Assembly: GCF_963855985.1 (NCBI RefSeq)
Contig: NC_087116.1
Coordinates: 6,783,001-6,847,000 of the forward strand
Length of the DNA stretch: 64,000 nucleotides
Reading direction: 5' to 3'
Source of the DNA: Ostrinia nubilalis
Lineage: Eukaryota; Arthropoda; Insecta; Lepidoptera; Crambidae
Below are positions 1 through 13,900 of this stretch, in pieces; position 1 is the stretch's first letter; the number at the start of each line of letters is the position of its first letter. The position numbers and the translations under genes are program-made. The notes under the pieces were generated by a model, which had not been told where the DNA came from, searched no databases, and was given only the letters and a program-made list of their open reading frames with translations.

Positions 1-14
1 TGCAAGAACCATAG

Positions 15-349
15 AGCGTCAAACAGTTCGTGACACCCAAAGTGGCCAAAAAGTTGACAACACAACCTTATTCCAATGAGGGCTATCGTTTTTATACTTA
101 ACAGTTGGCACCCCTGGCGGTTGACAGGACCTTACTCTACAGTGGCGCCATCTTGATGAGTGCAAATGCGATAGTCCTTCTACCACTTTAGCGCTCACAA
201 GTTGGCGCCACTGTCTTCGCTATTAGCAAGTGACAGGACCTTACTCTACCGTGGCGCTAACTGGTGAGCGCTAAAACGATAGCCCTCATTGTAACAAAGA
301 CGTGTTGCGAACTTTTGGCTACTTTGGGTGTCACGAACTATTTGACGCT
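15..349. mobile_element. Nested palindromes
   Basis: Outer inverted repeat AGCGTCAAACAGTTCGTGAC (15) with its complement ending at 349. Inside lies a 218-bp MITE (74-291) with ends CAATGAGGGCTATCGTTTT. Confidence 0.75.
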
Positions 350-692
350 GACTTTTACAACATTTCTTTTAGACAACGAAAAAGTTTCATCAAAGTATCA
401 AAACTGCGTAGGCGAAATTTGACTCGGGTGATTGCCACATCAAAAAATTCGTGCTAAAAATCGTGCAACATAAACACTAAACTTTTTGAAACGGAAAAAC
501 AATATGAACTTCATGGTAAAACGACTCGGTGTAAAGCGTTTATATTTTTGCTAAAGATAGAGGCGCCATCTATGTGTCAAAAGTGAACAATATTTAGAAG
601 TAGTTTAGCGTAGATGCCAACAGATGGCGCTATAAATATATTTCTTAAATTGCAAACAAAAAGTCAAAACTAAATTGAAAACTGACTAAAAG

Positions 693-869
693 CAATGAGG
701 GTTTTCGCGATTGAAAAATCCGCCAGATGGCAATACGTAGACGGGAGGTCCAAATGCTGCATGATTGGTTATTTTTGACATGACATTGACAGATATGTCA
801 AAATCCACCAATCATGCACGTCTACGTATTGCCATCTGGCGGATTTTTCAATCGCGAAAACCCTCATTG
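693..869. mobile_element. 177-bp MITE, CAATGAGGGTTTTCGCGA family
   Basis: About 50-bp inverted ends. A second copy is at 35823-36011. Nested in a looser inverted pair (TAAAGCGTTTATATTTTTG at 534 and its complement near 1048-1066). Confidence 0.85.
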
Positions 870-1853
870 AAATTGCTAAATTTTGGGCAATTTTGGCAAT
901 TGTGATGTCAAGGCAGTATTCAGGCAATTAAAAGATGGAAATAAAATTGACTGATTTTACCCAACCAATCGGATTCAAAAAAAGATGATGCTAAATTGCT
1001 AAAACTACATCTGTAGATGGGTCTATCTAGATTCTAGACATCTAACAAAAATATAAACGCTTTAGCCAAAAAAGCCGCAAGAAATATTCCAACACGATTT
1101 GAAAACAAAAATAAAATGTATATAGAAAATTTTAAATACGTAGTTTGTACGTTAGAGACGCTTGAAACAAAAGTCAATTCACAATCAACTCTCTGCCGTT
1201 GGATATAAGATCGACAATAAACAGATTTTAGCAAGACTTGTGAGTCTTGTTTCTATAGGCATAAACTTCAAAGTGTACCAACTTTTGTTATTTAGCGCCT
1301 GCATGTAATTTTAAGATCAACCTCTGAACGATTTGAAAATAGTGACGTCACACAGCGACGGTCATTTGTTCGATAAAATTTGAAATATGAACAACCAAAA
1401 TATAAGCAAATATAAATATAAGTAAGGCGCGGCCTTCAAAAATAAAGAAAAAACGAAAAACAAAAAACAGCAAAATTTTTTTTATACAAAAACCTGCCTA
1501 AAATCTAACAATGCCCTCACATTTTAAGCAACCTAGTTTAAAACTTCAATGGGTTCTCTATGGTAATGCAAGATCACAGACAAAATAGAAAAGCAGTAAT
1601 ATAAATAAATCATAGATTTATGTAAATAAAACAATAAAACAAACAAAAATGGGTCAACCATTTTTTTGACATTGACATCTGTCAATGTAAATAAATTCAT
1701 AAAAACTTTAGTTAAACAACGTAACAAAAAACATGCAATAAATACAATTTTTTGTTCAGAGGTTGATCGATTTTTTATCAATAAAAATATTTTTTATATC
1801 AATATAAAATAAAAATATGACTGTCCAGAGATTTTGTCATTTAGAAGATTTAG
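870..1853. other. Gene A 3' flank, no gene seen
   Basis: AT-rich, A-runs and short frames without domain; nothing recognisable apart from the repeat end near 1048-1066. Confidence 0.5.
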
Positions 1854-1859
1854 TTTATT
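1854..1859 (-). terminator. Probable poly(A) signal AATAAA of gene A
   Basis: AATAAA on the minus strand about 50 nt after the gene A stop codon, in AT-rich sequence. Confidence 0.5.
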
Positions 1860-1908
1860 GCTAAATATATATATTTATATATCAATTTCACCTTTGGAAT
1901 GTCTCTCG

Positions 1909-1932
1909 TCACTGCAGGATCCTAGAAATATC
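1909..1932 (-). CDS. Gene A exon 9: last coding codons and stop
   Basis: After a good acceptor (TTTTTGTTTTCAG) the reading is D-I-S-R-I-L-Q-TGA, in phase 0 as exon 8 requires. A poly(A) signal follows 50 nt downstream. Short, so less certain than the other exons. Confidence 0.72.
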   Translation of the reverse strand, partial: DISRILQ

Positions 1933-4900
1933 CTGAAAACAAAAATAAATTACAATTAATTATATTGAAAAATTTAATAAATTTGCAAAACAAGTATAGT
2001 TTAGCTTTTTAGCGAGTATGTATTTAAACTAGCGGCCGCCCGCGACTTCGTACGGGTCCGTGGCCGAGTCCCCCTGTGTTCGACGCACCCGTGGTCGACG
2101 CCCCCGGTCAGATAGAAGCAATTTTTAATCAAATGTACAGTCAGTCACAAAAATATTTATAAACGAATAAATATTTATACTGATCGTACAAATAAATGTT
2201 TAATATTATTTTACCATAGTGATACCTAAAAATATAATAGGTTTTATTTTAACCTATCATATTTTATCATAGGTTTTATTTACTTATAATAACATGTAAA
2301 TCGTTTTACCTAATCAAAATAATTGTAACAATCAGTCTTTAAAATAACTCTACTCTCTCTACATTTAACTAACTACAAATAAAAGTTTTAATTATAAAAG
2401 TTTTAAGTATTTTTAACAAAAAAATAAATACATCATTTTAAATAGCGTCAAACATGCATGGTTTTCGTTGACTGTACTTAGTGCAAAAACCGAAAAAAAT
2501 ATGATATTAAATTTATTTAAATCGGGGGCTTCAACCACGGGTGCGTCGAATACTGGGGGACTCGGCCACGGACCCCTTCGTACGCGTGGATCCCGTTTTA
2601 CCCCCTTAGGGGCGAAGTTTCGTAAAATCCTTTCTTAGCGGATGCCTACGTCATAACATCTTCCTGCATGCCAAATTTCAGCCCGATCCGTCCAGTGGTT
2701 TGGCTGTGCGTTGATAGATCATTATGTCAGTCAGTCACCTTTGAGTTTTATAATATAGAAGACTGGAGACTAAAGGTTGATTTATATTTGTTTGACGTAT
2801 TGTGTCGTGACGCATCAGAACGGAATAAGTTGTCATACGTCATTTAGTATGCGACACGTCAGAAGCCGATGGCGTCACTATTTTGCCAACTCAATTAAAA
2901 TAATTTTTTAAAATTTTTGTAATTTCCACCGCCAAAAATCTTAATTTAAAATCAATTAAGTTATTAAGATCACAATGAAGTCTTTAAATTAAGTTACTTA
3001 AAAGTTGATTTGCTAACTTTGCACTTCAAACTCATGTTCTTCTGATATTTCGTTGCGGGTCCAATGACAGTCCCCCGGGACAAACTTGCCCTTCACTGGT
3101 TGTGTTATTGGCGGTCAAGCTGTAGATCCTGGCTACACAGGAGTTGCAGCGGTGGGAATGGTCCCGTATGCCCAGCAGTGGGACGTGAACTTGTGTATAT
3201 TTACCTCATACCGCTGCAGTAAGTGTGGGCTGTTGTAGTGCGGACTCTCGCTGTAGAAGAACGGTCTTTTCATTGTGTTCTGCCCTGGGGACGAGAGAAT
3301 ATAGCAATAAATTAATAAACGACCTCATAAAGGTAGCAGGAAGGCGCTGGATGCAGGCCGCTACCAACCGGGCGATGTGGAAACGATTGGGGGAGGCCTA
3401 TGTTCAGCAGTGGACGTCCTGTGGCTGAAATGATGATTTCTATTGATGGTGCGGCAACTCTAGACATAAGTGTTGCAAGTATAAAATATTCGTGGACCAG
3501 TAATAAATTGATAGCTGTTGGGAACCGATACGTGGACCAACCTCTTTTTGATATTCTCTATGTTTTTATACTTTTTTTACTCTTTTTGATACCTTTTGTT
3601 TAGTTTTGAAGTTTATGTTTTTGATAGCCGTTGTGGGCATATATTGCAGAAATACACCTTTATTCTGAACCAAAGGTTTTTCTTATTTCCGCACGCCCGA
3701 GCGGCTGTCCGCTACAATAGCCAATAGCTTTTTTTTCAATTTCACACAGAGCTATACCCAAAATAAGTTAAAAGTATTGATAGTATCTATTCGATAAAAT
3801 ATACGTTAATTACTGAATATTTATTTAAATGACTGTATCAAATAAATGAAACAATACGTTGCTAAGCTAAGACATAAAACGTCTAACATGACAGTATCGA
3901 TATTACGATATTACAATATTATCGATTCTATTGAAAACTTATATGGACAAAAATCACAGTAAATAAGAAGAATTTCAATCAAAATGATATCTGTTGCAGT
4001 CAAAACTCATAAATAATCGGTCAAAACCACTTTTGACCGGAAAAATCAGTCTTAAAGTGATATTGACCAAGGGCATCAGTCAAAACCACTTTTGACTGAT
4101 TTTTGCAGACAAAAGTTTGACTGTAATATATCTATAATGTACTCTTTCTCAGAGTTTAAATGAGAAATGTATTAATATTGAATAAATCTTTTATTTTACA
4201 GAGCAACACATGCGTTTATTTTATCTCTGAGAAAGAGTACATTATAAAACGACATTTAAAGTTTATTATTATCTCTTAAAATATCTTCATATTTTCCACA
4301 ATGACTTTTCATTGTGACATTCATTTGATAGACGTCAAAGTCATAGACAAACCATAGACCTTAAAGTAAAAAGTATTCACTTTACATATCAATCAAAAGT
4401 ATGTGACTCACAGAGTTGCGTGTGCGCGGCGAGCGCGTTCTGCTTGGCGATCAGCAGCTCGGGCCCGGGCCGCGCCTCGCCGTAGTAGCCGCCTGCGGAC
4501 ACAGATACATATTATACAGGGTGTTAGGTAAATGGGTATATGAGCCGACACTAGCCCATGTTAACATGGGCATATAAATGGTATGTAGTCCAGTCATTAT
4601 AGTAAGTTCACCTCGGAATTCGAGATACCCAGCTGTAAGTCTGTAAATACGTGTATATTGACACCCTAAAAGTTGTCTCAAAACCTACATATGGTAGGGT
4701 GTAAGCAACTATTAAATTTCAAGGTCAACGGTCACAAAAATCGGTTTTTTGCGCTTTTTTTAGAAATATCTCATTTCCTGTGGGTTTTTTGCTATTTGTA
4801 TTTATTATCAATATTGTAGAATACTAAATTCTCTACAAATTTTGTTTAAAAACTTTTTTTATACGGTGAACCGTTTTCGAGATAGAGGGCGGAGAGCGCG

Positions 4901-7900
4901 CGGTCACTGCATCACTTCAGGTCTACTTAAGCGGTTTAGATTTTTCATACAAAATGATTTTCCCGCTAATTCCTGTGGGAATTTCGGGAATTCCTTGTTG
5001 TAACTAAGCTTTGAGTTTACTAAGGTACCTACATGCCAAATTTCAAGCGTCTAACTTCCGTTAAGCGTTTAGATTTTTCATACAAAAGGATTTTCCCGCT
5101 AATTCCTGTTCCCGTGGGAATTCCTAAGTATACTATAACCTGCCCAGGTGTATGAAGAATAATTGTACCAAGTTTCGTTAAAATCCGTCGAGTAGTTTTT
5201 GTTTCTATAAGGAACATACAGACGGACAGAATTCTATACATGAAAGATATTTTCAAAATAACTATCAGGGGGTGATTAGTGATCGATACTGATGCCAAAA
5301 ATGCAATCAGTAAAATTTTTGTCTGTCTGTCTGTCCGTCTGTATGTTCCTTATAGAAACAAAAACTACTCGACGGATTTTAACGAAACTTGGTACAATTA
5401 TTCTTCATACACCTGGGCAGGTTATAGTTTACTTAGGAATTCCCACGGGAACAGGAATTAGCGGGAAAATCCTTTTGTATGAAAAATCTAAACGCTTAAC
5501 GGAAGTTAGACGCTTGAAATTTGGCATGTAGGTACCTTAGTAAACTTAAAGCTTATTTACAACAAGTAATTACCGAAATTCCCACGGGAATTAGCGGGAA
5601 AATCCTTTTGTATGAAAAACCTAAACCGCTTAAGTTGACCTGAAGTGATGCAGTGACCGCGCGCTCTCCGCCCTCTATCTCGAAAACGGTTCACCGTATA
5701 AAAAAAATTTTTATACAAAATTTGTAGAGAATTTAGTATTCTACAATATTGATAATAAATACAAATAGCAAAAAACCCATAGGAAATGAGATATTTCCAA
5801 AAAAAGCGCAAAAAACCAATTTTTGTGACCTTTGACCTTAAAATTTAATAGTTGCTTACACCCTACCATATGTAGGTTTTGAGACAACTTTTAGGGTGTC
5901 AATATACAAGTATTTACAGACTTACAGCTGGGTATCTCTAATTCCGAGATTCTTACCTAATTTAAGCTTAAATGACTGGACTAATGGTGAAGTCAGAAAA
6001 TTGATATCTTCATTTTAATTATTTTAATTTTCATACAAATCGGATTTTATAAAATTTATTTTGTATGAAAATTAAAAAAATTAAAATGATGATATCAAAT
6101 TTCTGACTTCACCATACCATTTATATGCCCATGTTAACATGGGCTAGTGTCGGCTCATATACCCATTTGCCTAACACCCTGTATAGATTCACCGTTCAAA
6201 ATCAAATCAAATCTATAAATAACAATAATAAAATCATATTTATGTGGGATTGTGAGATTATTCTATTGAAAATAATGGATAATCGTGGTTTTTCATTTTA
6301 TTAAAACAGTCTTCTTCTAATCGTACATCTTTCTTAGACAGCTAACGTCATCCACCAAATCTGACATCTCACCATAAACTTATCCTACTTCCTACTAATA
6401 TTATAAAGGCGAAAGTTTGGATGTCATGATGTTTAGATGTCTGGATGTTTGTTACTCTTTCACGCAAAAATTACTGAACGGATTTTTTTAAAACTTTACA
6501 GTATTATGGTTTATAACCCAAATTAACATATTATAGGCTATAATTTATGACGATCTGTGACAAACTAAATTTCACGCGGGTGAAGCCGCGGGCGATAGCT
6601 AGTTTTTTTTACATATAAAAGCAAATTCAGAATTTTTTTTTGTTTTTATTCTTATTTCTAAGTATAAAAGCAATAAAAATAAGCTATGTTTAACCCGTGC
6701 GCAAAAATACTGTAGACGGTTGTAATAATAATTAAAATCCATACAAATAAGTGTCCTCCTTTGTTTAATTTCGAATATCCTTTTATTTCGACCAATTACG
6801 AATTGGACCAATGAAAAAATTTACTAATCGCGAATTTATAATTTTTTTACGAAGTTCCATGGACACTCATACCTGCCTACAGTATGGCCTACAGCGCCAA
6901 AATGGCTAAACTCAAATAGGCACAGAAATATTATGACAGCAGCCAGTCCAGTGTGTAATAATACAGGTCAGTGATATGTATTAAACCCTTTACAATGTAG
7001 GTCTTTAAAAATAAAATAAACTAGGCCAAGGAATTGTAGCCCAGTGTGAGGGACTGGTGGCTGAAATATATTTCAAAAGAGAAACCTATGCGGATCAACA
7101 GTAGGCTGAGTGACACTAGTGAGCGCGTTTAAAAACGTATGAAAATTTTAGTTTTTGAACGTTTCCCGCTAGGGGCGCTGTACAATCATTTAATGTCATT
7201 TTTTGACGCGCTCACTAGTTTACTCACTTCATTCGATATAGACTGTGTTAAAAATTATGAAGTTTAGTTCTAGAATGTTTCCGCTAGGGGCACTGTACAA
7301 TCCGTCATAAATTGTGTTGCGTCATAAAGTGACGTAAACTCACACTACGCCCCCAGAAAGTAATAATCGAATGGACTCACCAGTGACGTTATTGTGCCCA
7401 TTGCTGGGAAAGTATGGGCTGCCTTGCGGCTGCATTACGTTATCACAGCCTGCAATAACAAAATAATACATTTAAAGTTAAAGTATTGTTGTTTTGTACC
7501 GAGTTGAGGAAATTAATTTTCCATACAAACATTTTTGCGATATTTATCTAAGCGTCCACTTGTCGGTATCGTACGCAACGGACGCATCGTACGAAACACA
7601 TCGTATCGGATGTACGATGCGGACAGGTGGACGCACTTATATGAGTTTCCATATAAATAATACTACGATCCGTTGCGTGCGATACGTCCGATGCGTACGC
7701 TTAGCTTTTTAGAGAACCACCAATCTGTATTTTATGTTTTGTCGGTAGATTGAAAAAATGTGACAATATTAAGGTATATCGTCGCTTGCCTCTCTAACTG
7801 ACATTTTGAAAAATGTTCAGGTGATTAGACAGATCGATTCGTCTTGCGAAACTGATTATGATGGTGTAGAACTGTAGATAACTCAGTTTCGAAAAAAATG

Positions 7901-10900
7901 TCAGATACGTCAGTTAGAGAGGCAAGCGACGATATATGGGGATACATGGGGATGGTCCCCCCCCCCCCCTTTCAAACTGAAACCCAAGAAGCTCTGAAAC
8001 AACTGTATGCCAGATTCGTGGGAACGAGTCCTGACCATAAAATAAATATACCTAGCGGAATAGAGCGACAAAGAACTGAGCGAGCGAGATGTCACTAGTG
8101 GCAACACTGTATGATAAAAAGCGTGATGCCGTCGCCGTCACATCAAACTGAACCATTTTTTGCAACTATTTGACAGTTCAGAGGCACGCAGTGGCACGCT
8201 GAATGAACTCTAAGATATTTTCATATTTTACGGGAGTGAAATAGTGGATGTTTATGAGAAAGTGCTTCAAAAACGTGATGATTGATTGATTTATTGTATA
8301 GTTCCAAAATACTGAACTGTCCTATCCATGACATTGACAGTGGGGCGCCACCGTCAATATCGGATCGCTGGTTCCGATTTTTGCCATGTTGGAAACCATA
8401 TAGTTGAACGATGGTAGCGCCCCCCTGTCACTGAGTTTGGTGGGACAGTTCAGCGTGGGTCATCTATACAAAACAGTGAAATAATCCTGACACTGACACA
8501 CAAATGACATCCAGTGTCATTCGAAATCGGTTTCGTTTGACAGCTCGTGGTTGTTGCTCTTTTCCGAAGGATTTTTTTTTATCCACAACGAGGAAGCTCT
8601 TGGCCTGTATCTCACCTGATGGTAAGTGACGATCAGGCCGAAGGTAGAAGCGAGCTTCACCCGGAATCCTCAACCACGGAGGAACTGGCTACCTTACCTC
8701 TAACTGCCGGAACACAACAATGCTGTTGGGGGGCGTCCATTAATTACGTGAGACGTTTAGGGAGGGGGAGGGGGTCTGGAAAAATCTCACCAAAGGGGGC
8801 GGGGGGGTTGAAAAATTGCCAAAATTGTCTCACGTAATTAATGGACGCCCCCTTAACATTGTTGTTAATATTAACTTTCTGGTGCTTACCAGCTTCGGGC
8901 TCCTGCTTGACAGGTGCGTGAGGTCAGAGTAAATACAAATGAGTAGGTTAACTTCATAGAAACGCACCGAGCGCGGTTTGTATGTGAGCGCGCCAATACG
9001 TATGCGGCGCGCACGCACACACTGACAAAATTTAGCGGGGATTAGCGGGGAGCCAGTCGTGGTTGCGCCAAAATTCGCCCGGTTGGTAGAAGCCTGCATC
9101 CAGCGCCTTGCAGTTACCTTCATCGGATCGTCGGTCCACCTAGTAGGGCCTAGTCTAGATTACGATTACTCACCAGCTTCGGGCTCCTGCTTGACATGGT
9201 GCGTAAGATGTTCCACTATCCTCGCTTCCCGCAGACGCCGCGACGCTTATAGGGTGCGTGTGCAAGGACACGACTACCCTAATAGAGCCCAAGGGATGGG
9301 GCCTACCCACAAAAGGGGGCTTACTTACTAAAGGCCGAAGGGCGGGGTCTTCCCTACTAAAGACCGAATGGCGGGGTCTTCCCTAGTAAAAACCGAATGG
9401 CGGGATCTTTCCTTTTAAAGACCGAATGGCGGGGTCTTTCCTTTTAAAGACCGAAGGGCGGGGTCTTTCCTTTTAAAGGCCGAAGGGCGGGGCCTACTTC
9501 ACTCTCACAAATATCCCGTTTGCAAGGTGCCGCAAAAAACAATCCGTTCCAAAGAATTCGATTTTGTTATACACACACAAGTCTAGTTTTGGGGGATCCG
9601 GTAATGCAGGCTCCTGCAAAACTGGATTGCCGTGGGAAAGAGCCCTAATTTTGACATTCGTCCACACTCTTTTGAGGGGGACCCCCAATCCAGTTGTTTT
9701 CCCCAATCCTTCCTCCAGTAGGAGATTTTCTCCTTGTATCCCTGGGAGGACTGACCCCTGCTGTAACGGCTACAACCACAGAATAATAATAAGTACTACG
9801 TACAGAAGTTTTACTTCGCGAAGGTATTTAAAAAAATGTATGCTCAATGTCATTAACAATATGGTGTAATTTAGCCTGTCTCAAGAGTCAAGCACCATTT
9901 TGTTGACAAACGTCAGTGATCGGCACTGCGCCGAAGCTATAGGGCTGACTTCGGTAAAATGATGTGACGTGAGGTGCCAAACTGCGGAAAATGGCGGAGG
10001 AAATACATGATTTAGCATGAATTATCATGAATAATATTAACTACTTATTTACCTCTCAGTGTCTTGAGGCAACTTAAAAAAGTACATTCTGTGTTTTTAT
10101 TATTATTTAGGCAGTTAAATACTGCACAGTATTTAGTACACCATTTTCTTTATTTTCTTCCATCATACACAAGAATACGCGTGCGTGAGTCAATGTTCGC
10201 TCGTATGTGAGGCCTTGTCGAATAGTATCCTGTAGGTGGGCCATCGTGCGTGTTTTGTTTTCGATGTAAACTCGCGGAGATGAACAGGCCTGGTACAACT
10301 CTCAAGCAACTTGCTCCTTGTTCCCTCTTACCAGCTTCGGGCTCCTGCTTCACGTGGTGCGTGAGGTGCTCCGCTATCCTCGCTTCTCGCAGACGCCGCG
10401 AGGCGTATAGGGAATTCGCATCTGAAAGGGAAACAACCATGTTTACAGCGAGTTATGAAGTCCGGTCGCCGAGCACGTAGAATTTCGTCCAATGACCCCA
10501 AGCTACCCATCCTTGTCGCGACTGTGCGACGGGCGGTCGCAGTGAATGTGCGAACGCGACAGCAATATAATTACGCGCGAGCGATAAGGATGGGTAGCTT
10601 GGGGTCGTTGAACGAAATTATACGTGCTCGGCGACCGGACTTTAGACCCAATACAGTGAGCTGTCCCTCCCGTGACATTGACAGGGCGCCATAGACAGGG
10701 GAGCACCATCGTCAATACTGGATCGCTGGTTTCGATTTTTGCCATGTTGGAAACTAGGTATACATATAGTTGAACGATGGTGGCGCCCCCTGTCAATGAG
10801 TTTGGTGGAACAGTTCATCTATAAAAAGGTTTTAACGCAGAACGTCATATTCGCAGAATGTCATCGAGAAAAATTTGGTCACTTTCTCACAAAGAAACTT

Positions 10901-13900
10901 TCGCAGAATGTCACATTCGAAAAATGTCATTCACAATTTTTTTCCTGTATCTTTTTGAAAATGTGAATGACATTCTGCGATTGTGACCTTTTTCAAAAGT
11001 GACATTCTGCGATAGTTACTTTTTGAGAGTGTCACTGTGACGTGCTAATTTTTAGACACCCTGTATAAAAGATAAATAAAAAATATCTCACCCAATTGGT
11101 CCTTAGTCCGCTCGTACAAAAACTTGTCTTCCTCGACATTTATATCTATCTCTTGTTTTATATGATTCTCATTGAAAAAGTTCTGATTCTCAGTAACCCT
11201 GTGTTGTTCCTGCAACATTTGAAGATTCTGCTGTTGATTCCTTAGTATATCCACGCTATCCGGATATCCGTTCTGGTACCACGCATCCGGACGGTTGCTG
11301 TACCCTTTATCACTGAACGTCGGGTACAAATCCATTTTCGGGTACGATTCCATCGATTTGGGGTACGATTCTAACGGTTTTTCGTACCCGTTGTGCGATT
11401 TTCTTTCTAGCGCGTATTTTTCGGCTTCGTTATTGTATTCCTCGTTCGTTTGAGGTATGTAATCATCTTCTGTTTTGGTGTAGTCTTTAGGCGTGTCGTA
11501 TTTCTCTGTATCTTTGTGGAACGTATCTTTTGGGAACGCGTCTTTCTGATACGTATCTTTTGGGAACGCGTCTTTCTGATACGTATCTTTTGGGAACGCC
11601 TCTTTCTGATACGTATCTTTTGGGAATGCGTCTTTTTGATACGTATCTTTTGCGTATTGGCTCTGTTCTTTGTAGTTCTGGTAGTCTACTTCTAAAGGCT
11701 TGTCTTCAAAGCCTTGTGTATCATCTTCTTCGGACTGCACAGGGTCAGTTTGCATGATGGCGTCCTGTTTCTTTGGCTTGGGGTGATGAGGCGCATTGTG
11801 GGGCATTGGGGGCTGTTGTGGGGATATCGTGTGGGCGATCGCGCTGAGAGTCTGAAGACGGTAGGCTAGCTGTAACAATGAAGGGTTTAATTGTTATTCA
11901 AAATGTAGTAGTTTCCTTGCGTGATCGAATCAGAAATGAGGAGATCCGTAGGAGAACCAGAGTGACTGGCATAGCCCGCAGAATCGCTAAAATCAAGTGG
12001 CAGTGGGCGGGGCACATAGCTCGAGGAGCTGATAGCCGCTGGGGCAGGAAAGTTCTTGAGGGGCGACGACGAGCCAGAAGACGTAGCGTGGGCAGGCCTC
12101 CCACTAGGTGGACCAACGATCTGGTGAAGGTCGCGGGAGGTGCCTAGATGCCAGCGGCGCAGGAGTCAGGACCGGTCCTTGTGGAAATCCTTGGGGGAGG
12201 CCTTTGTCCAGCAGTGGACATCTTTCGGCTGAAACGAACGAACTAGACAACGGATATTATAGTAACACCCAGACCCGTCACAGAAATTAAAATGCATCAT
12301 TTCAAACTCTGGCCGGCCCGGGAGTCGAACCCGGGTCCTCTCGGCATAGTAGTCCGTTCTGAACCACTGCACCAAACGGCTGACAAGTCTCACTATGTTT
12401 CGCCTAGTTGGTTGGTGAAGTTTCTTGAAAGCAATTTATATCTAGCAGTGTCAAAGATTGAAATGATGATGATGAATCATAATATTATTACATAAGGATC
12501 CTGTTGGATCCTTGTTGTCTTCAATAGACAACAAAATACCCGGTCGCCTAGCCTTGTGGTACTACCACAGAATAATAATAAGTACTACGTACAGAAGTTT
12601 TACTTCGCGAAGGTATTTAAAAAAAATTATGCTCAATGTCATTAACAATATGGTGTAATTTAGCCTGTCTCAAGAGTCAAGCACCATTTTGTTGACAAAC
12701 GTCAGTGATCGGCACTGCGCCGAAGCTATAGGGCTGACTTCGGTAAAATGATGTGACGTGAGGTGCCAAACTGCGGAAAATGGCGGAGGAAATACATGAT
12801 TTATAGATGACCCACGCTGAACTGTCCCGCTAAACTCAATGACAGGGGGCGCTACCATCGTTCAACTATATGGTTTCCAACATGGCAAAAATCGGAACCA
12901 GCGATCCGGTATTGACGGTGGCGCCCCACTGTCAATGTCATGCATAGGACAGTTCAGTATTTTGGAACTATAGCATGAATTATCATGAATAATATTTTTA
13001 CCTCTCAGTGTCTTGAGGCAACTTAAAAAAGTACATTCTGTGTTTTTATTATTATTTAGGCATTTAAATACTGCACAGTATTTAGTACACCATTTTCTTT
13101 ATTTTCTTCCATCATACACAAGAATACGCGTGCGTGAGTCAATGTTCGCTCTTATGTGAGGCCTTGTCGAATAGTATCCTATAGGTGGGCCATCGTGCGT
13201 GTTTTGTTTTCGATGTAAACTCGCGGAGATGAACAGGCCTGGTACTACGCAAGTCGCGGGTTCGATATCCGTAGAATACAAACATGGTAATACAGTGTGA
13301 GTCACGTTAAAGTGTACATATGAAAATAGATGAAACTAGACCTATTTTTATCGACAAAAAAGAGGTCAAAATTTTTTTTTTTTTTTATAGATTTTTTTTT
13401 CCAATTACTTATTGTAAAGAAAACGTAATAACTTTTAAACTAAGAAGTATATCCTGTTAAAATAAAAACAGTAATAATGCTAAATGACAGGCGATACTAA
13501 AAAAATACATAAAACACACAAAAAAGGCCAAAAAATAATAAAAAATGATACTTTTTGAAAAAAATCTGCTTTTAAATTCGTGTTTTTTTTGGTTATTTGA
13601 TAAAGAAGAACGGTCATGCCCCATACAAAAAAAACCCAGACCCGACAGAAACGAGACATACCTCAGTTTTTTTGTCATGTCTTAATTAGTTAAATTATAT
13701 ATTTTTTATATTCGAAATCTATGTATAACACCAAAATATTACCCTTTGTTTTTGTTCAGGCGTTATACAAAAACTAATACAAAATGCCTATTTATCACCA
13801 AAATTGGTAAATGTATGTACCTAAATGTCTATTACAGCTGCTATGGAATGTATCTAGGTGACCGGGAGATACAGCCGGATTATACAGGGTGGTTATACAT

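Noticed and set aside
5029..5811. Overlapping 60-90 codon frames in opposite directions
   Set aside because: They are mirror images created by the 4517-6181 palindrome, with no domain.
9322..9496. Regular repeats resembling a CRISPR array
   Set aside because: Units are contiguous with no unique spacers, in a eukaryotic intron; it is a minisatellite.
9564..9869. 101-codon open frame
   Set aside because: No domain, no splice context, and its end runs into the THAP-fragment element; likely chance.
12311..12380. Possible intact tRNA gene on the minus strand
   Set aside because: It has A- and B-box-like sequence but the acceptor stem does not pair properly and it runs straight into a SINE body; called a SINE.
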